A DNA stretch of 64,000 nucleotides from Gymnogyps californianus (taxonomy: Eukaryota; Chordata; Aves; Accipitriformes; Cathartidae). Location of the stretch: contig NC_059482.1 of the NCBI RefSeq assembly GCF_018139145.2, positions 4,786,294-4,850,293 on the forward strand, in the 5' to 3' direction. The stretch's first letter is position 1. The number at the start of each line of letters is the position of its first letter. The notes beneath the pieces are model-generated. The model did no database searches. It saw nothing but the letters and a program-made list of their open reading frames with translations, and was not told the origin of the DNA. This document shows positions 38,700 to 49,400 of the stretch, in pieces. The translations under genes and the position numbers were made by a program.

Positions 38700-41084
38700 A
38701 TAGACAGATAGGAGCAGCCTCACGTTCACAAGCCCTCATCCTCATGAGGGACTTCAGCCACCCCGATAGCTGTTGGAGGGACAACACAGCAGGGCATAAG
38801 CAATCCAAGAGGTTCCTGGAATGCGTTGATGACAACTTCTTTCTCCAAGTGATAGAGGAGCCAACGAGGAGAGGTGCTATGCCGGACCTTGTTCTCACCA
38901 ACAAGGAGGGGCTGGTGGGGAATATGAAGCTCAAGGGCAGCCTTGGCTGCAGTGACCATGAAATGGTGGAGTTCAAGATCCTTAGGGCAGTGAGAAGCGC
39001 GCAGAGCAAGCTCGCTACCCTGGAGTTCAGGAGAGCAGACTTTGGCCTCTACATGGATCTGCTTGGTAGAGTACCATGCGATACAGCCCTGGAGGGAAGA
39101 GGGGCCCAAGAAAGCTGGTTAATATTCAAGGGTCACCTCCTCCAAGCTCAGGAGCGACGCGTCCCGACAAAGAGGAAGTCAGGCAAAAATGCCAGAAGGC
39201 CTGCACGGATGAACGAGGAGCTCCTGGACAAACTCAAACACAAAAAGGAAGCTTACAGAGGGTGGAAACAAGGACAGGTAGCCTGGGAGGAATACAGAGA
39301 AATTGTCCGAGCAGCCAAGGATCAGGTTAGGAAAGCTAAAGCCCTGATAGAATTAAATCTGGCCAGGGACATCAAGGGCAACAAGAAAAGCTTCTATAGG
39401 TATGTCGGTGATAAAAGGAAGACTAAAGAACATGTAGGCCCTCTCCGGAAGGAAACGGGAGACCTGGTTACCTGGGACATGGAGAAGGCTGAGGTACTCA
39501 ACAACTTTTTTGCCTCAGTCTTCACCGGCAAGTGCTCCAGCCACACCGCCCAAGACACAGAAGGCAAAGCAGGGACTGGGAGAATGAAGAACCACCCACT
39601 GTAGGAGAAGATCAGGTTCGAGACCATCTAAGGAACCTGGAGGTGCACAAGTCCATGGGACCTGATGAGATGCATCCGCGGGTCCTGAGGGAACTGGCGG
39701 ATGAAGTGGCTAAGCCACTATCCATCCTATTGGAGAAGTCGTGGCAGTCCAGGGAAGTTCCCACTGACTGGAAAAGGGGAAACATAACCCCCATTTTTAA
39801 AAAGGGAAAAAAGGAAGACCCAGGGAACTACAGGCCAGTCAGTCTCACCTCTGTGCCTGGCAAGATCATGGAGTGGATCCTCCTAGAAACTATGCTAAGG
39901 CACACGGAAAACAAGGAGGTGGTTGGTGACAGCCAATATGGCTTCACTAGGGGCAAATCATGGCTGACAAATTTGGTGGCCTTTTATGATGGGGTTACAG
40001 CGTTGGTGGATAAGGAAGAGCAACTGACATCATCTACCTGGACTTGTGCAAAGCATTTGACACTGTCCCACATGACATCTTTGCCTCTAAATTGGAGAGA
40101 CATAGATTTGACGGATGGACCACTCTGTGGATAAGGAATTGGCTGGATGGTTGCACTCAAAGAGTTGCGATCAACGGCTCGATATCCAAGTGGAGAGCAG
40201 CAACAAGCGGCGTTCCTCAGGGCTCAGTATTGGGACCCGCACTGTTTAACATCTTTGCTGGCAACATGGACAGTGGGACTGAGTGCACCCTCAGCAAGTT
40301 TGCCGAGGACACCAAGCTGTGTGGTGTGGTCAACACGCTGGAGGGAAGGGATGCCATCCAGAGGGACCTTGACAGGCTCAAGAGGTGGGCCCGTGCAAAC
40401 CTCATGAAGTTCAACAAGGCCAAGTGCAAGGTCCTGCAATCCCAAGCACAAATGCAGGCTGGGCAATGAGCGGATTGAGAGCAGCCCTGAGAAGGACTTG
40501 GGGGTGTTGGCTGATGAGAAGCTCAACATGACCTGGCAATGTGCACTTGCAGCCCAGAAAGCCAACCGTATCCTGGGCTGCATCAAAAGAAGTGTGACCA
40601 GCAGGTCAAGGGAGGTGATTCTCCCCCTCTACTCTGCTCTCGTGAGACCCCACCTGGAGTACTGTGTTCAGCTCTGGGGCCCCCAACATAAGAAGGACAT
40701 GGACCTGTTGGAGCGAGTCCAGAGGAGGGCCAGAAGATGATCAGAGGGCTGGAGAACCTCTCCTGTGAAGACAGGGTGAGACAGTTGGGGTTGTTCAGCC
40801 TGGAGAAGAGAAGGCTCCGGGGAGACCTTGTAGCAGCCTCCCAGTACCTAAAGGGGGCCTACAAGAAAGCTGGAGAGGGACTTGTTACAAGGGCGTGTAG
40901 TGATAGGACAAGGGGTAATGGCTTTAAACTGAAAGAGGGTAGATTTAGATTAGATGTAAGGAAGAAGTTCTTTACTGTGAGGGTGGTGAGGCACTGGAAC
41001 AGGTTGCCCAGAGAGGTTGTGGATGCCCCCTCCCTGGAAGTGTCCAAGGCCAGGTTGGATGGGGCTTTGATCAGCCTGGTCTAG
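38700..41084 (+). pseudogene. CR1 ORF2 remnant: endonuclease end and reverse transcriptase, frameshifted
   Basis: In intact CR1 this ORF encodes an apurinic-type endonuclease joined to a reverse transcriptase. Here it is spread over five frame segments (38669-39604, 39532-40134, 40044-40469, 40498-40740, 40737-41084), with shifts near 39580, 40030, 40470-40500 and 40735. Visible motifs are the last endonuclease motif CSDHEMVEF, the RT phrases [20 protein letters not shown] and [16 protein letters not shown], the first catalytic motif [11 protein letters not shown] read across the second shift, and the C-terminal [20 protein letters not shown]. The active-site box that should read FADD reads FAED at 40299-40310. 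The copy cannot be functional. Confidence 0.93.
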
Positions 41085-41173
41085 TGGAAGGTGTCCCTGC
41101 CCATGGCACAGGGGTTGGAACTAGATGATCTTTAAGGTCCCTTCCAACCCAAACCATTCTATGATTCTATGAT
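41085..41173 (+). repeat. CR1 3' UTR and terminal microsatellite
   Basis: After the last coding segment come GGGGTTGGAACTAGATGATC, a block ending CCCTTCCAACCC, and the direct repeat ATTCTATG that ends CR1 elements. This tail is thought to be recognised by the element's own reverse transcriptase. Positions 41134-41165 are an exact inverted copy of 7030-7061. Confidence 0.93.
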
Positions 41174-42202
41174 TATGAAAACTTTTAATTAAGCAGTAGC
41201 TGTTAATAATTCTGTTTCACTTTACATGGAAGATTTAAAATATTTAGGAAGGCTGGCATAAAGAGAAAAATGTCTCTAAAGTACAGAGGTTTAAGACTTT
41301 GCCTCAAGTTCCTTCTCTGAGTCCGGTAGATTCACTTTGCACAAAATACCAGAAAAAAGATTAGTGATGTAACCACCAGCTATATGATTAAGAGGCCTTC
41401 ACCACAAACTTGTAATTGCTAAGTAAACTTCTCAGGTTTTGACATCTCTGAACAATATATTTGCATGTGAAGGGTTTTTTGCAGACAATCTGTTCTGTAT
41501 TCCCTACCTGGCTCCTTGAGTTACTGCTGCTGTAGACTTTTCACTTATCTGTATGCTCTTGCTATTTTGATTGTACATTTCATTCCTATTGGATCTTTAA
41601 AAACTGCATTACACTTTCAGAAATGAATACAGACAGGGATGCAGACTACAGAAGATCAAAGAGAATGGAGTTTTACTGAAAATAAAGCACTTTGCATAAT
41701 GGTTTAAATTCACTGTATAGACTTCTTGTATTGGGTCATCGTTTTTAAAGGAAGAAAAAAAAAAAATCCCAGATTCTCTCACAGCCTGGCCAATACCTAA
41801 GCTTTTCCTGACTATGTAATCTCTATAACTCGTCTTAAAGCACAGACAGAATCTCATAGTGGATGGCCACACAAAACTCCTGGGAAGTTACACAGAAATC
41901 CTCTTCATCAAATTTTGCATCCATTTCCAGACATACCAACTTGAAGACAGGGCTGACAGAGGACTTCATGGAGATCCTCCTTCTCTGGACATTCACTGGG
42001 ATAGAATCCCAAAGTAGAACCACCACAGGGAAAAAGAACTGTTGCTGGTTCCAGAATTTGAAAACAACTTCATTTTATGATGAATATTAATGAGAAAGGT
42101 TAAATTAAAAGTTAACCAAAAGCAAAAATCTCAAATGCCCAAACTTCAGAATAAGGCACAGAATATGAGACATGGGACACTATTTGCCAAATCAAACAGC
42201 GG
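41174..42202. other. CDH13: Intron sequence between CR1 and the solo LTR
   Basis: AT-rich sequence of intron 2 with an A-rich run near 41754-41766. Small overlapping frames on both strands at 41609-42090 have no recognisable features. Confidence 0.5.
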
Positions 42203-42993
42203 TGGGTTGACTTTGGGCTGCATCCAGATGCCCACCCAGCCAATCTTCTCACTCCCTCGCCTCAACAGGACTCGGGGAGAAAAGATGAAAAAGCTCATGG
42301 GTCAAGGTAAAGACAGGGAGATCACTTACCAATTACCGTCACAGGCAAAGCAGATTTGACTTGGGGAAAATTAATTTATTGCCAATTAAAATAGATTTGG
42401 ATGGTGAGAAAAAGACAAAATTAAAACCTCACTGTCCCTCCTCACCCCCCCACCCCCTTTTCCCCAGGCTCAGCTTCACTCCTTCATTCCCGACTCCTCT
42501 GCCTCCTCACCCCGAGCGGCACGGGGGGATGGGGAACAGGGGGTTATGGTCACTACCTAACGGCTCCTCTCTGTGGCTCCTTCCTCCTCACGCTTTTCCC
42601 CTGCTCCAGTGTGAGTCCCCTCCATAGGCTGCAGCTTCCGTCAGGACATACCCACCTGCTCCTGTGTGGGGTCCTCCAGGGAATCCCTGCTCCAGCGCCT
42701 GGAGCCCTTCCTCTTCCTCCTCCTCCGCCCCTGGGGTTCACACTGCTCTCTCACACTTTTTTGCCCTCACCCTTCACTCCCAGGCAGCATTTTGCCCTTT
42801 TCTTAAACACGCTTCCACAGAGGACCGCCAGCATCACTGACGGGCTCAGCTGTGCCCTGCGGTGGGGCAGCTGCGGAACCGCCTGGAACCGGCTAGAACC
42901 ACCGGGAACCGGCTCTGTGCAGCACAGGGCAGCCCCGCCTCTCCTCACAGAGTGCCTGCAGACCCCGCTGCCAGCACCCGCACACCCCATACA
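42203..42993 (-). mobile_element. Solo LTR of an avian ERV, sense to CDH13
   Basis: Read on the minus strand it begins TGTATGGGGTGTGCGGGTG at 42993 and ends CTGGATGCAGCCCAAAGTCA then ACCCA near 42203. I recognise this as a widespread avian LTR family, probably ERVL-like, which in longer copies carries CTGGAGCAG-type repeats between its ends. Landmarks in order are the GGTTCCAGGCGGTTCCGC region, TCCAGGCGCTGGAGCAG, an AATAAA signal (plus-strand TTTATT at 42375-42380) and TGACGGTAATTGGTAAGTGA near the 3' end. It is GC-rich compared with the intron. No second LTR, internal sequence or clear target-site duplication is visible. Frames on both strands (42361-43009) are not genes. Boundaries are good to a few bases. 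Confidence 0.85.
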
Positions 42994-45514
42994 TCGACAA
43001 AGGCATTAGGAGCCTGAGGTGGGATTTTAAAAGAACAAAGTTGTGATCCTGTGAATTTGTGCCTGACTATCCTCTTACTGAGGAGAGTCCAAACTCTATA
43101 GTCACCACAGTTTCTTGCATGAAAACTATCCCAACACCTGAAGGATCTGCTTCTGCACAAGTTTTAGGCTTGCTGACATATTTTTAACTAAAAGCTGCTC
43201 CGATTTCCTCTGCTTTACTTGAGGGCAAGAGAACTATCCTTGGATTCACAGTGGGATAACAAACCAGAATTTCATCAGCTCATTTGCCATTTCATTGAAT
43301 TTTGCTGAAAGCAAGAGGGATTATAAATGAAAAAGAAACAAAAAGCTCTTTCCCCTCAGATACTGCAATCCCTCCAGACAAACCTGTCTCAGTCTGTCAT
43401 GTTGCAGACCCCTGCTTGCAAAGTCTTACGTCGCAGTAGAAGCAGGGGGGAAAAAACACAGAATTTGGGAGCAGTAGCAGTTTAAAACAATTTCACAGTG
43501 CTCAGACTGTGCTGGTGTCCATGCTGCTCTCCGAGGCCAGGAACCACTCGCAGAAAGGGTCTTGCGCTCACAGTAGGATTTTGATGGAAGGCTCTCTGTT
43601 AGCAAGGCCTCCCTGGTGTAAAACCACCCGTTGCAATTTATGTTGGTGATATGACAGGCGTTTTAACAGATTCACTGCAATCTCCTAAAGCTATCAACCC
43701 ACAAAAAAGACAAAATTTTCCTGTCACCACAAATGTGGGAAGTTGAAATTCTCTATACTAATCACTGTATAGATCGCGGCCTTGATGAATTATGAGTAGA
43801 TTCTCTTTTAACTTATTCTTTTCTTCTCTTTAAAAAAAAAAAACAAACAAAAAACCCACAAAAAAAACAAAAAACACCAAACAAAACAATGAAACAGGGT
43901 CTTAGGAAGGTACCTTGTTATAATGAATAAATATGTGCTTCTCAAAAACTGCTGGTGATCTACTGTCTATTAATAGCTTACAACTGGAAAAATTTGGCAT
44001 CACTGTGAGAAATTAATTGTGTCAGGAGTAAAAAGAAAAAAAAAAATTAAAAGAAAAGCCTAACAAAACTATGATAAAGTAATCACTTAAAAACAAATGT
44101 CATAGTTCAGAGCTATAGCGTCACCAAGCCAAACACTACAGGTCTCATCCAAAAAGAGGCACTGTGTTGTGCTTCAAAAAGAGGGGAGAAGCTGACTGGG
44201 AGTATACTTCTCTCACCTTGCTGCTCCACGTTCACAAACCTTGAGATTCCTGCATTGCTGCCATCTGCATGCATTGCAGAAATTCAAAGACCACATGCAG
44301 ATTCGACACACAGAATCAGGAGAAGTACTTGGATCTATATTCTGTATTCCCTTGGAGTTATGAATTTGACACTTTTAGACCTTTTATATTTTGCTCATCT
44401 ATTGTCCTTGCTTTATGAAACCCTGCAACTTTTTCCAACAAGGGCAGAAACAGAGTTGTTTGAAAGTGGGAAACTGTTTTCTTGCCATATCTCATCCAAA
44501 AGCACTGATGCTTTCAATTCTCAATTCTACCACAGAAACAAGAGTATTTGACGAGGTTAATAGCAAGGAGAGGGAAAGAAAATGAAAAGGCTCTGAGAAG
44601 TACTGATATGTAGCAGAGAAATTAGAAGTGGGTGGAAGGAGATGAAGTGATCATAAGAATAGAGAACATTGAAGATTATTCAGACCAAGGGCCAACAGAG
44701 ATGAAACTGAAGCCAATTGTCAAGAGAGTTGAAGAGAACTGTAGCCTTAGATAAAATCCCTAGTCTGAAGTTAGGGGCAAATGTGACCTTTATCAGAACA
44801 ATGATGGACTGGGATGACCAGGGAATGTCGCACAAGATTGCATTGCATTCCCAGTCATTCTCACAATGCCCCACACTGGGAACGTTTGCTTCCTTAAACT
44901 CACATGGCTTTTAGGGAAAAGCCAATGCAGATACCCAAAATTTACAGTACTTGAGCTGCCTGTACCACGCTCCAGTAGCAGCTACATAGCCTAAGGAGTT
45001 GGCCCTGGCACTGACCACACTTCTCTGCCCTGTCAGGCACTCAGTAGAGATCTGAAGAGTTTCAGCTTCATCAGCTTACTCAGATTTCCCATCTGTGGCA
45101 CTACATCTATCTCAAACAAACCTACACATTGCTGATGCTCTAAAAAAGCATAGCCTGTTAAATACAGGGCAAATACAGGATTTTTAGTTCTTATTCTCTG
45201 GTGAAAAAAACTTGCTTTGTACACAAAGACTGTGTGCAAATCTTTCTGTAAAAAAACTATAAACAGTGATTAATTAATTACTCCTCATGTCCTCCAAGTA
45301 CTAACGAGTATAACAAGAAACTAGACAGGGTTTTGTGGATATCAGTTGTGGGAAGGTTCAGATAGATATTGAAGAAAGCTTTCCAGCTAACCATTAAAAG
45401 AGGGTGCTGAGGACATGCTGAATACCTACCATTGCAGGGTTTTAACACGAGGTTCATCAAATACCAGCTTAATGCAAAATCACTCAAGACCAATCTCAGT
45501 ACCTGATCCTGCTT
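42994..45514. other. CDH13: Unique intron sequence, no gene seen
   Basis: Intron 2 sequence including an A-rich low-complexity tract (43832-43892) and a smaller one near 44034-44060. A plus-strand frame of 98 codons at 44255-44551 has no family features. Confidence 0.5.
43832..43892. repeat. A-rich low-complexity tract
   Basis: Runs of A broken by single C, such as AAACAAACAAAAAACCCACA, over about 60 bp. On the transcribed strand it is T/G-rich, like the tract at 5400-5464. Confidence 0.75.
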
Positions 45515-45582
45515 CAAACCAAGAGGATGGACTAGGTGGCACCTTAAAGTCTTTTCCACACATAAAAGTTCTAGATTCAATT
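45515..45582 (+). mobile_element. Old CR1 LINE 3'-tail remnant
   Basis: GGATGGACTAGGTGGCACCT, then TTAAAGTCTTTTCCACAC and AAGTTCTAGATTCAATTA, follows the CR1 3' end (GGTTGGACTAGATGACCTTT, AAGGTCCCTTCCAACCC, TTCTATGATT) with many substitutions. Order and spacing are kept, so I read it as an older copy than the other two. Confidence 0.6.
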
Positions 45583-46334
45583 AATTTCCCTTTCCTTTCA
45601 GGTCTACATTAGGCCTATATATGTAGGGTTCATTCAAGAAAAGAAACACTACAAAAATGCAGTGAACTAACCACTGTGTCTTACTACACAGCTTATTCAT
45701 CTAGCTGAGTCCTGGACACTGAACTCTCTCCCAAGACTGAAGGAAATCTGAGCATGGGACTGAGAACTGAGTATAAGATGAACAAGCACAGGCAAGAAAA
45801 GATAAAACATCTCAGACTGTTCCACTGAGAAGCTAACTAAATGATCAAAAGTGCCAGGCTTCAAGAAGGAGGCATGGATGTCTCTTTTCAGAAATAAAAC
45901 ATCCCATTACAAAGAGTTCTTCCAATAAGATCTTCTCAGATTAGTATTTAAACAATCCCCAGATACCAAAAAAATAAGCATAGTTACCAAAAATCTATGT
46001 CAGTTGGATGGACAGCGCATGCTTTAAGGAGTCTGCCAAGGTTCATGGAGAGAAGAGACCAAACTGTCTGGCAGTCTGCCTAAAATGAAAAGGTGGTCTC
46101 CCAATATATAACACTTCGCTGCTTGGCAACCATGATGACATACGATCCTTATGATGATGTTTATGATGTTCATGCATTTGTCGCAGAGATGAGGTGTGAG
46201 GAAAGCCATGAGATGGATACCTGACATTATTCATACTGCATTATAACAGATTGGATGAATGGCAGCTTGATGAGAGTGGCCACACACACTACAACCTCCC
46301 ATGTCCTCCTGCACACTCACTTTGTGTTAGAGCT
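45583..46334. other. CDH13: Intron sequence, no gene seen
   Basis: AT-rich intron 2 sequence. Overlapping minus-strand frames at 46024-46234 include a His-rich stretch from a TGATG-like repeat (46136-46175), which I take as chance. Confidence 0.5.
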
Positions 46335-46475
46335 TAAGGAGTTTAACTAGATTGTAAGCTCCTCAGAGCAAAGACCACTTGTTCACTCTGTGTCTGTACA
46401 GCACTTGCAACAAAATGATTCATGTTTGGTGCTCAAGGTGATACAGAAGTGCAAAAAATTAATAATAGTAACTGT
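46335..46475 (+). mobile_element. Ancient amniote LINE 3'-tail remnant (L2/CR1/L3 type)
   Basis: ACTAGATTGTAAGCTCCTCA, GAGCAAAGACCACTTGTTCA, GTGTCTGTACAGCACTTGCA and GTGATACAGAAGTGC, then an ATAATAG-like tail, follow a phrase widespread in reptile, bird and mammal genomes (AGATTGTAAGCTC..GGGCAGGGAC, GTACAGC-CCTAGCACA, TAATACA). The order and spacing fit well. The exact family cannot be decided here. Confidence 0.65.
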
Positions 46476-49400
46476 TCAGCTATAGCCCTAAAGTAAAATT
46501 TTGGTAATGCTACACCAGACATGACTAGTGATTGTGTCTCACTGTCAAGAACTCAATGGGCAATTAAAACGATGATCTAATATTTATTTACATGAAGGTG
46601 GAGTTCTTAATTTATTGATGCATATATGACTCTCTCGATGTTCCTAGTCATGCTCCAGCTGCCAAATGAACATCTTTATTGTGCTTAATATGCCACATGG
46701 TATGAGACAAGCTCCAAAACTCCATGCAAGCAAAATGAAAATACTGCCAAGCAAATGAAAAACAACATGCATTACACTCATCGCCCTCTGTTCATTTCCC
46801 AGCCTCCTATATTAGACTTTTACTCCTTTCTGTAAGAAAGCTCATTCACATGTGAATCGTACAGAATATTTTTGTCCACCAAGCAGTATTCATTATTAGT
46901 AATACCTGCATGCATCCCAAGGCTTTAATTGCTGACTTTGAGCTTATTATCATCAAAGGACCTGTGGGAAAAAGGATTCTTGTGCAAGATCCCAAGTCCA
47001 TTACTGCAACAATGGGAAACTGAAGCTGCGATTGGAAATATTACCCTTTACAGATCTCAGCAAGAAATCTCAGCTTCCTGGGATTCATCATTTCAGTGCA
47101 TCCCATTCTCACTGTTATGATATATCACATATGTGAGGTTTCTACACAACTGTGATTTTATGATAATGAACCACAGATGTTTTAAAGAATACCATTTTAA
47201 AACATTGAAAGGTTAGCAGTTGGATTTCTTGTAAACTATATGAAAAGAAAACAAGCTGAAATAGATTTCTTATGTTCAAAAGCATATATTAGGCTGATAT
47301 ATTCCTCTTCCAAAGTAATTTTTTTCTGAGTTTAATTCTCAGAAGTTTGTTTTGAACAGAAATACAGAATCCATAATTTTCTCTCTGATGAAATCTCTAC
47401 AGAGGTATTCTGAATAATTAAATATACATATTCATCTATAAGCACACAAAAACTTACTCTGTATGTCTCTATGTACAGGTATTCATATTTTTATGTTAGC
47501 TAATGATAGCTAGCAACAAAATTGCTCCTCAGCGAGGAAATATCACATCGAAAATACACACCAAACATACACACTACAACCTAGCCTTGTTCAAATCAGT
47601 GGGAATTATAGCATCAAGTGAATATTATCCTGTGTATTTTTTCTTACCCTTTTTAACAAATAACTTCAGATCATATTGAAACCACAAGTCAGAAGCTGTA
47701 CCTGTGAGAGGTCTAGAGATGCAAGAAAAGTACATTACAGCTGCACAAAGGCAACTTAACTTTCCAGCCCAGCAGGGATCCCTCAGCTCTGCTAAAAAGT
47801 CCTCCCTGCTCAACGATATCAGCAAAATAGAGAAGTTAGACAGAAACTGGCAAAGCTGAGCTTCATTAACTACAAAGAGAGAAAAGTGATGGTTGAAGCA
47901 AACAGAAATGCTTCCAAGTGCTGTTGTTGTATATAAAAATTCATAAAGTACCATGACCTAGCAAAGCTCTTGTTAGCAATAAACATTGACGCTGACTGAA
48001 AACAGCAGGCAAGTAACTAAGGAGATGGTAACAGGCCACCATGCGACAGCGTTCGTCGCACTGTTGAATGCCTGACTCTGGTACAGGGTGTCACAGAGCA
48101 GCCCAACACAAACTAATAGAAATGCAAAGTGTTATAAGTCTTCAAGAGATGAATTACCCTATCAATGTGGAGAGGATGAAATCTACCTGGAACCAACACA
48201 TCTGGACAACCTAAATCCATCCAAGAACAAAAGAGGAAACTGTTACAACAGCTAATGACAAAGGCAGCTGAGAAACAAAAGAAATCCTGCTTTTCAAGCC
48301 AACAATATTGTCAGTTAGGAGAAACAGCTTCTCTCCTGTCCTTTGAGATGTCTTCAAAATCATCTCTGGAACATGGGTTCTGGCAGGGAGCCCACAGCAT
48401 GTTTATTTCTGCTGTTTTTCTGCAAGAATACCCGAACAGCAGAAGGAAAAAGAATAGAAAGAGAACAATGCTGCCCCATGACACTTCTGGGGCAGACTAA
48501 AGTCCAGACAAGACGCTGTTGACAGTTAAGTCAGACAGGCTGTGCCTTAAGATATCAGGTTATTATTATTTCATATCCAAAAGTGCTCTAGAAATAATGG
48601 AATTGTGGCTTCGAAAAACTACAAGCGTGACTAAAATATTTCTTTATACAAAAAAAATCTTATTGAACATTTAAGAAAATGAACAAAACGAATTTTATGA
48701 AAATCCTTTTTGAAGTTTTTTTTAAACAGTTTAATGCTAAATGCTAGCTCTGCAGCAGAATTGCTACAGAATGATTTTTTTTAAAATCCAACAAGCAATA
48801 GTAGGTTATTATCTCCCACTGCATATTTATGATTCTCTTGTATCTATATAATTTCTTTATGTGCCCCTGAAGTAAATTATAATGATGACTTATTTAGCAT
48901 CCAGATAGTCAAAAACTGAGGAAACATGAGCAACAATGTTCATCAAAATATAACAAGAACTGTTTAATACAAACAAATACACATCTATATTTGACTTCTT
49001 TAGAAGAACAAGTACTAAACAACAGACTTTATCCTTGTGCATACTTATACTGTCTATGAAAACAAACTGATTACCTAAACCAGCAAACATCCCCATGCAA
49101 TTTGTGTGTGATGACCAGCTTTGTGCATAGCCCTGTTAAAATGTAAAAATTAGGCCAACAGTTCATCCAGCGGGCACTCGGGTGTACATATCTGCCCTTC
49201 AGAGAACACCCTTTCCACAGTATAAATGGTACCTATTAATAGTCACAGTTTTTCTTCTGTGCTGTCAAAATGCATAGCAAGAATATATCATAGGTAGGAG
49301 ATAAGCTTCCCATAGATCAAGAAAGATGAGGGATTTCACCCAGAAACCAGCTGCAGACAATAAAAAGGTGCGACATTTTCACTGGAAGAATCACATTGGT

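Larger units (their letters stand above)
38700..41173 (+). mobile_element. CR1 LINE, 5'-truncated, about 2.5 kb
   Basis: A non-LTR retrotransposon of the chicken repeat 1 family, on the plus strand and so antisense to CDH13. It keeps the end of the endonuclease domain, the reverse transcriptase, the C-terminal region and the 3' UTR. It ends with the CR1 signature CCATTCTATGATTCTATGAT. The 5' part (ORF1 and most of the endonuclease) is missing, as in nearly all CR1 copies. The left boundary (about 38690-38725) is where CR1 protein similarity begins. No target-site duplication is obvious. Confidence 0.95.

Noticed and set aside
38698..39109. Minus-strand frames of 103 and 127 codons across the CR1
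   Set aside because: Antisense shadows of the CR1 ORF2 coding sequence.
42361..43009. Plus and minus frames of 62-132 codons in GC-rich sequence
   Set aside because: They lie wholly or mostly in the solo LTR, which is non-coding in this family.
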